A stretch of 5,316 nt of DNA from Thermoproteota archaeon (GTDB lineage Archaea; Thermoproteota; Thermoprotei_A; Sulfolobales; Desulfurococcaceae). The notes beneath the pieces are model-generated. The model saw nothing but the letters and a program-made list of their open reading frames with translations. It did not search any database and had not been told where the DNA came from. This document shows positions 3,656 to 5,316 of this stretch, in pieces. Each line of letters starts with the position of its first letter. Within the stretch, counting starts at the first letter, position 1. Both the position numbers and the translations under genes were made by a program. The stretch lies in NCBI GenBank assembly GCA_013154205.1, contig JAADCY010000023.1, positions 1-5,316 of the forward strand. The letters are read 5' to 3'.

Positions 3656-5316
3656 ATGACTAGCGTTGTCGAAAAACGCGAAGAGATTATTCCGAAACGT
3701 GACCCTATCATTGAGTATGCCAAATGGAACAGCATTGATGTAAACGAAAATGCAAACAGGTATATGGGGCCTACAGGCTTCTTCTCTTATCTACTGGAGA
3801 AATACATGAGGAGAGAACTATTATCATTGCTTCCAAGAGAATTACTACAAGCTCATTTCGAAGGCTATATCTACATTCATAAACTACCGCATAGCCTCTA
3901 CATACCTTACTGTACAGGTCATAGTGTATCGAGAATGCTTAAGAAAGGATTGAAGACACCGACTATAGTTTCTAGGCCTGCTCGTCACTTCGACACATAT
4001 GTTGATCACATAGCTAACTACCTGATAACGTTGCAGCACTACTTCACCGGAGCCCAAGCTTTCAGTAGTGTAGAATGGTATGCGGGGCCATTCATTAGAA
4101 AAGAAAAGCTCGAATACCGTGCGATAAAACAGAACATACAAAGACTCATCTTCAACCTAAACTATCCCACACGTGTAGGTATGCAGACACCCTTCACTAA
4201 TTTCACGGTAACGCTTGATGCACCTAAGAAAATGCTCGAAGGAGACTACGCAATATATGATGGCAAGGAGATAGAGCCTCTCGGAAACTATAAAGAAGAG
4301 GCAAAGAAGTTCTTGCTCGCACTAACCGATATACTATACGAGGGAGACACTTTCAGCCAGCCATTCACGTTTCCAATACCGACACTCATGGCTACAGCTC
4401 CGATGATCTGGGAGGACTCCGAGGTGTACGAGGCAATATTCAAAACGGCCGCCCGTAGAGGTAGCTTCTACTGGTTGAACACCAGGGTCGTAGATCCTGA
4501 TGCGAGCTTCGCGATGTGCTGTAGAATAAACATTGACCGTAATGAACTACTCTACGCATATAATGGTAAGCCCAAGGGGCTCGGCCTCAATTTCAGTATA
4601 AAGAAGGATCTCGAGGAAATACATGAGGAAAGCCTAAAGGCGATCGAGAAGCAGAGATTCGGCGGTTTATGGGCAATGCCTGATGTAACGGGCAGTGTTA
4701 ATGTGACAACAATAAACCTGCCACGCATAGCGCTAGAATCCAGAGGAGATGATACAAGGTTCTGGGAGATATATGATCGTGTCCTCGAACTGGTGAAGCA
4801 GAGCGAGGACTGGTTCAGGAAAAGATATGTTACACTGATGTCCAGGTACCCTGGAATGTACATGATGATCAAAGAGTATCTCACGGAGTTTCCAAGCAGC
4901 CACTTCAACACTATAGGTATTCTAGGATTACCGGAGGCAGCTGCAATACTCATGAGAGAGCCTAGGCTGTGGTGGGAGGGGAGCAAGAAAGACTGGCTAC
5001 GTGCAACTGAGATCATGAAGAAAATGGTCGAGTACGCCGTAGCTAAAGCAAGGGAATGGATGAAAGAATCAGGCACACCGTGGAACGTGGAAGAAGTGCC
5101 TGGAGAAAGCGCCGCTGCAAAACTAGCCATTAAAGACGTAGAGAGATTCCCCGAAGTAACAGATTATCTGAGCGATCCGGATAACCCGATCTACAGCACC
5201 AGTATAGCACCATACTACGGTGAACTAGAGCTTGCAGACAGGATAGAGATAGAAGCCAGGGTACAGAAGCACTTCACGGGCGGGGTAATGATGCATATAT
5301 TCCTAGGAGAAGAACC
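3656..5316 (+). CDS. nrdD: Anaerobic ribonucleotide reductase NrdD (class III), C-terminus cut off
   Basis: NrdD reduces ribonucleotides to deoxyribonucleotides under anoxic conditions, using a glycyl radical made by the radical-SAM activase NrdG. I translated 553 codons with no stop before the right edge. Family motifs are SIDVNENANRYMG (26-38), YIYIHKLPHSLYIPYCTGHS (71-90) with the likely thiyl-radical cysteine C86, the NLNYPTRVGMQTPFTNFTV segment, MCCRIN (287-292) with C288/C289 as the opposing active-site cysteine region, PDVTGSVNVTTINLPR, NTIGILGLPEAA and EVPGESAAAKLAIKDVERFP. The zinc-binding cysteines and RVxGY-type glycyl loop should lie in roughly the next hundred residues, outside the window. 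Only about 27 residues precede DVNEN, and an in-frame stop lies just upstream, so the N-terminal ATP-cone found in many NrdDs is absent. The gene has its own leader and ribosome binding site. nrdG is not visible but may follow. Confidence 0.94.
   Translation, partial: MTSVVEKREEIIPKRDPIIEYAKWNSIDVNENANRYMGPTGFFSYLLEKYMRRELLSLLPRELLQAHFEGYIYIHKLPHSLYIPYCTGHSVSRMLKKGLKTPTIVSRPARHFDTYVDHIANYLITLQHYFTGAQAFSSVEWYAGPFIRKEKLEYRAIKQNIQRLIFNLNYPTRVGMQTPFTNFTVTLDAPKKMLEGDYAIYDGKEIEPLGNYKEEAKKFLLALTDILYEGDTFSQPFTFPIPTLMATAPMIWEDSEVYEAIFKTAARRGSFYWLNTRVVDPDASFAMCCRINIDRNELLYAYNGKPKGLGLNFSIKKDLEEIHEESLKAIEKQRFGGLWAMPDVTGSVNVTTINLPRIALESRGDDTRFWEIYDRVLELVKQSEDWFRKRYVTLMSRYPGMYMMIKEYLTEFPSSHFNTIGILGLPEAAAILMREPRLWWEGSKKDWLRATEIMKKMVEYAVAKAREWMKESGTPWNVEEVPGESAAAKLAIKDVERFPEVTDYLSDPDNPIYSTSIAPYYGELELADRIEIEARVQKHFTGGVMMHIFLGEE

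Noticed and set aside
4514..4525. Possible intein or insertion at the conserved cysteine region of nrdD
   Set aside because: Reading through C288/C289 and the other visible motifs is continuous, with no intein-like blocks; any insertion would have to be beyond the window.
4552..5130. 192-codon minus-strand open frame inside nrdD
   Set aside because: It is antisense to strongly conserved NrdD motifs and its serine/leucine-rich translation resembles no protein I know; a shadow frame.

Overview
The window looks like chromosomal DNA from a hyperthermophilic archaeon. Thermoproteota (Crenarchaeota) is most likely, perhaps Desulfurococcales, but I cannot name the genus from sequence alone. The archaeal assignment rests on gene content: eL31, eL39, eS19, aIF6, a PDCD5-type protein, the Rpp21-type RNase P subunit and Nep1. 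It is supported by GGTGA-type ribosome binding sites and TATA-like boxes. The crenarchaeal assignment is weaker and rests on general resemblance.

Region 1 (1-2757, minus strand, transcribed right to left) is a compact translation and RNA-processing cluster. Its order is RNase P component 4, a YhbY/CRM RNA-binding protein, eS19, a PDCD5-family protein, eL39, eL31 and aIF6 (cut by the left window edge). Most junctions overlap or leave only 10-21 nt, which suggests one operon. There are two exceptions. The RNase P subunit and the YhbY gene overlap by about 80-97 nt in different frames. A 152-nt non-coding gap rich in inverted repeats separates eL31 from aIF6.

Region 2 (2758-2827) is a 70-bp divergent intergenic stretch with overlapping TATA-like elements facing both ways.

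Region 3 (2828-3514, plus strand) is a complete nep1/emg1 gene for the 16S rRNA pseudouridine N1-methyltransferase. The divergent arrangement therefore puts ribosome biogenesis functions on both sides of one short promoter region.

Region 4 (3515-3655) is a 141-bp AT-rich intergenic stretch with a hairpin, two TATA-like boxes, two short palindromes and a strong ribosome binding site. It leads into Region 5 (3656-5316), the 5' part of nrdD, the catalytic subunit of the class III (anaerobic, glycyl-radical) ribonucleotide reductase. The reading frame has no N-terminal ATP-cone, and the right window edge cuts it before the zinc site and glycyl-radical loop.

I see no mobile elements, CRISPR arrays, tRNA or rRNA, and no clearly novel multi-gene system. 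The items most worth a second look are the long out-of-frame rnp4/yhbY overlap, the structured eL31-aIF6 gap and the cone-less nrdD with its palindromic leader.
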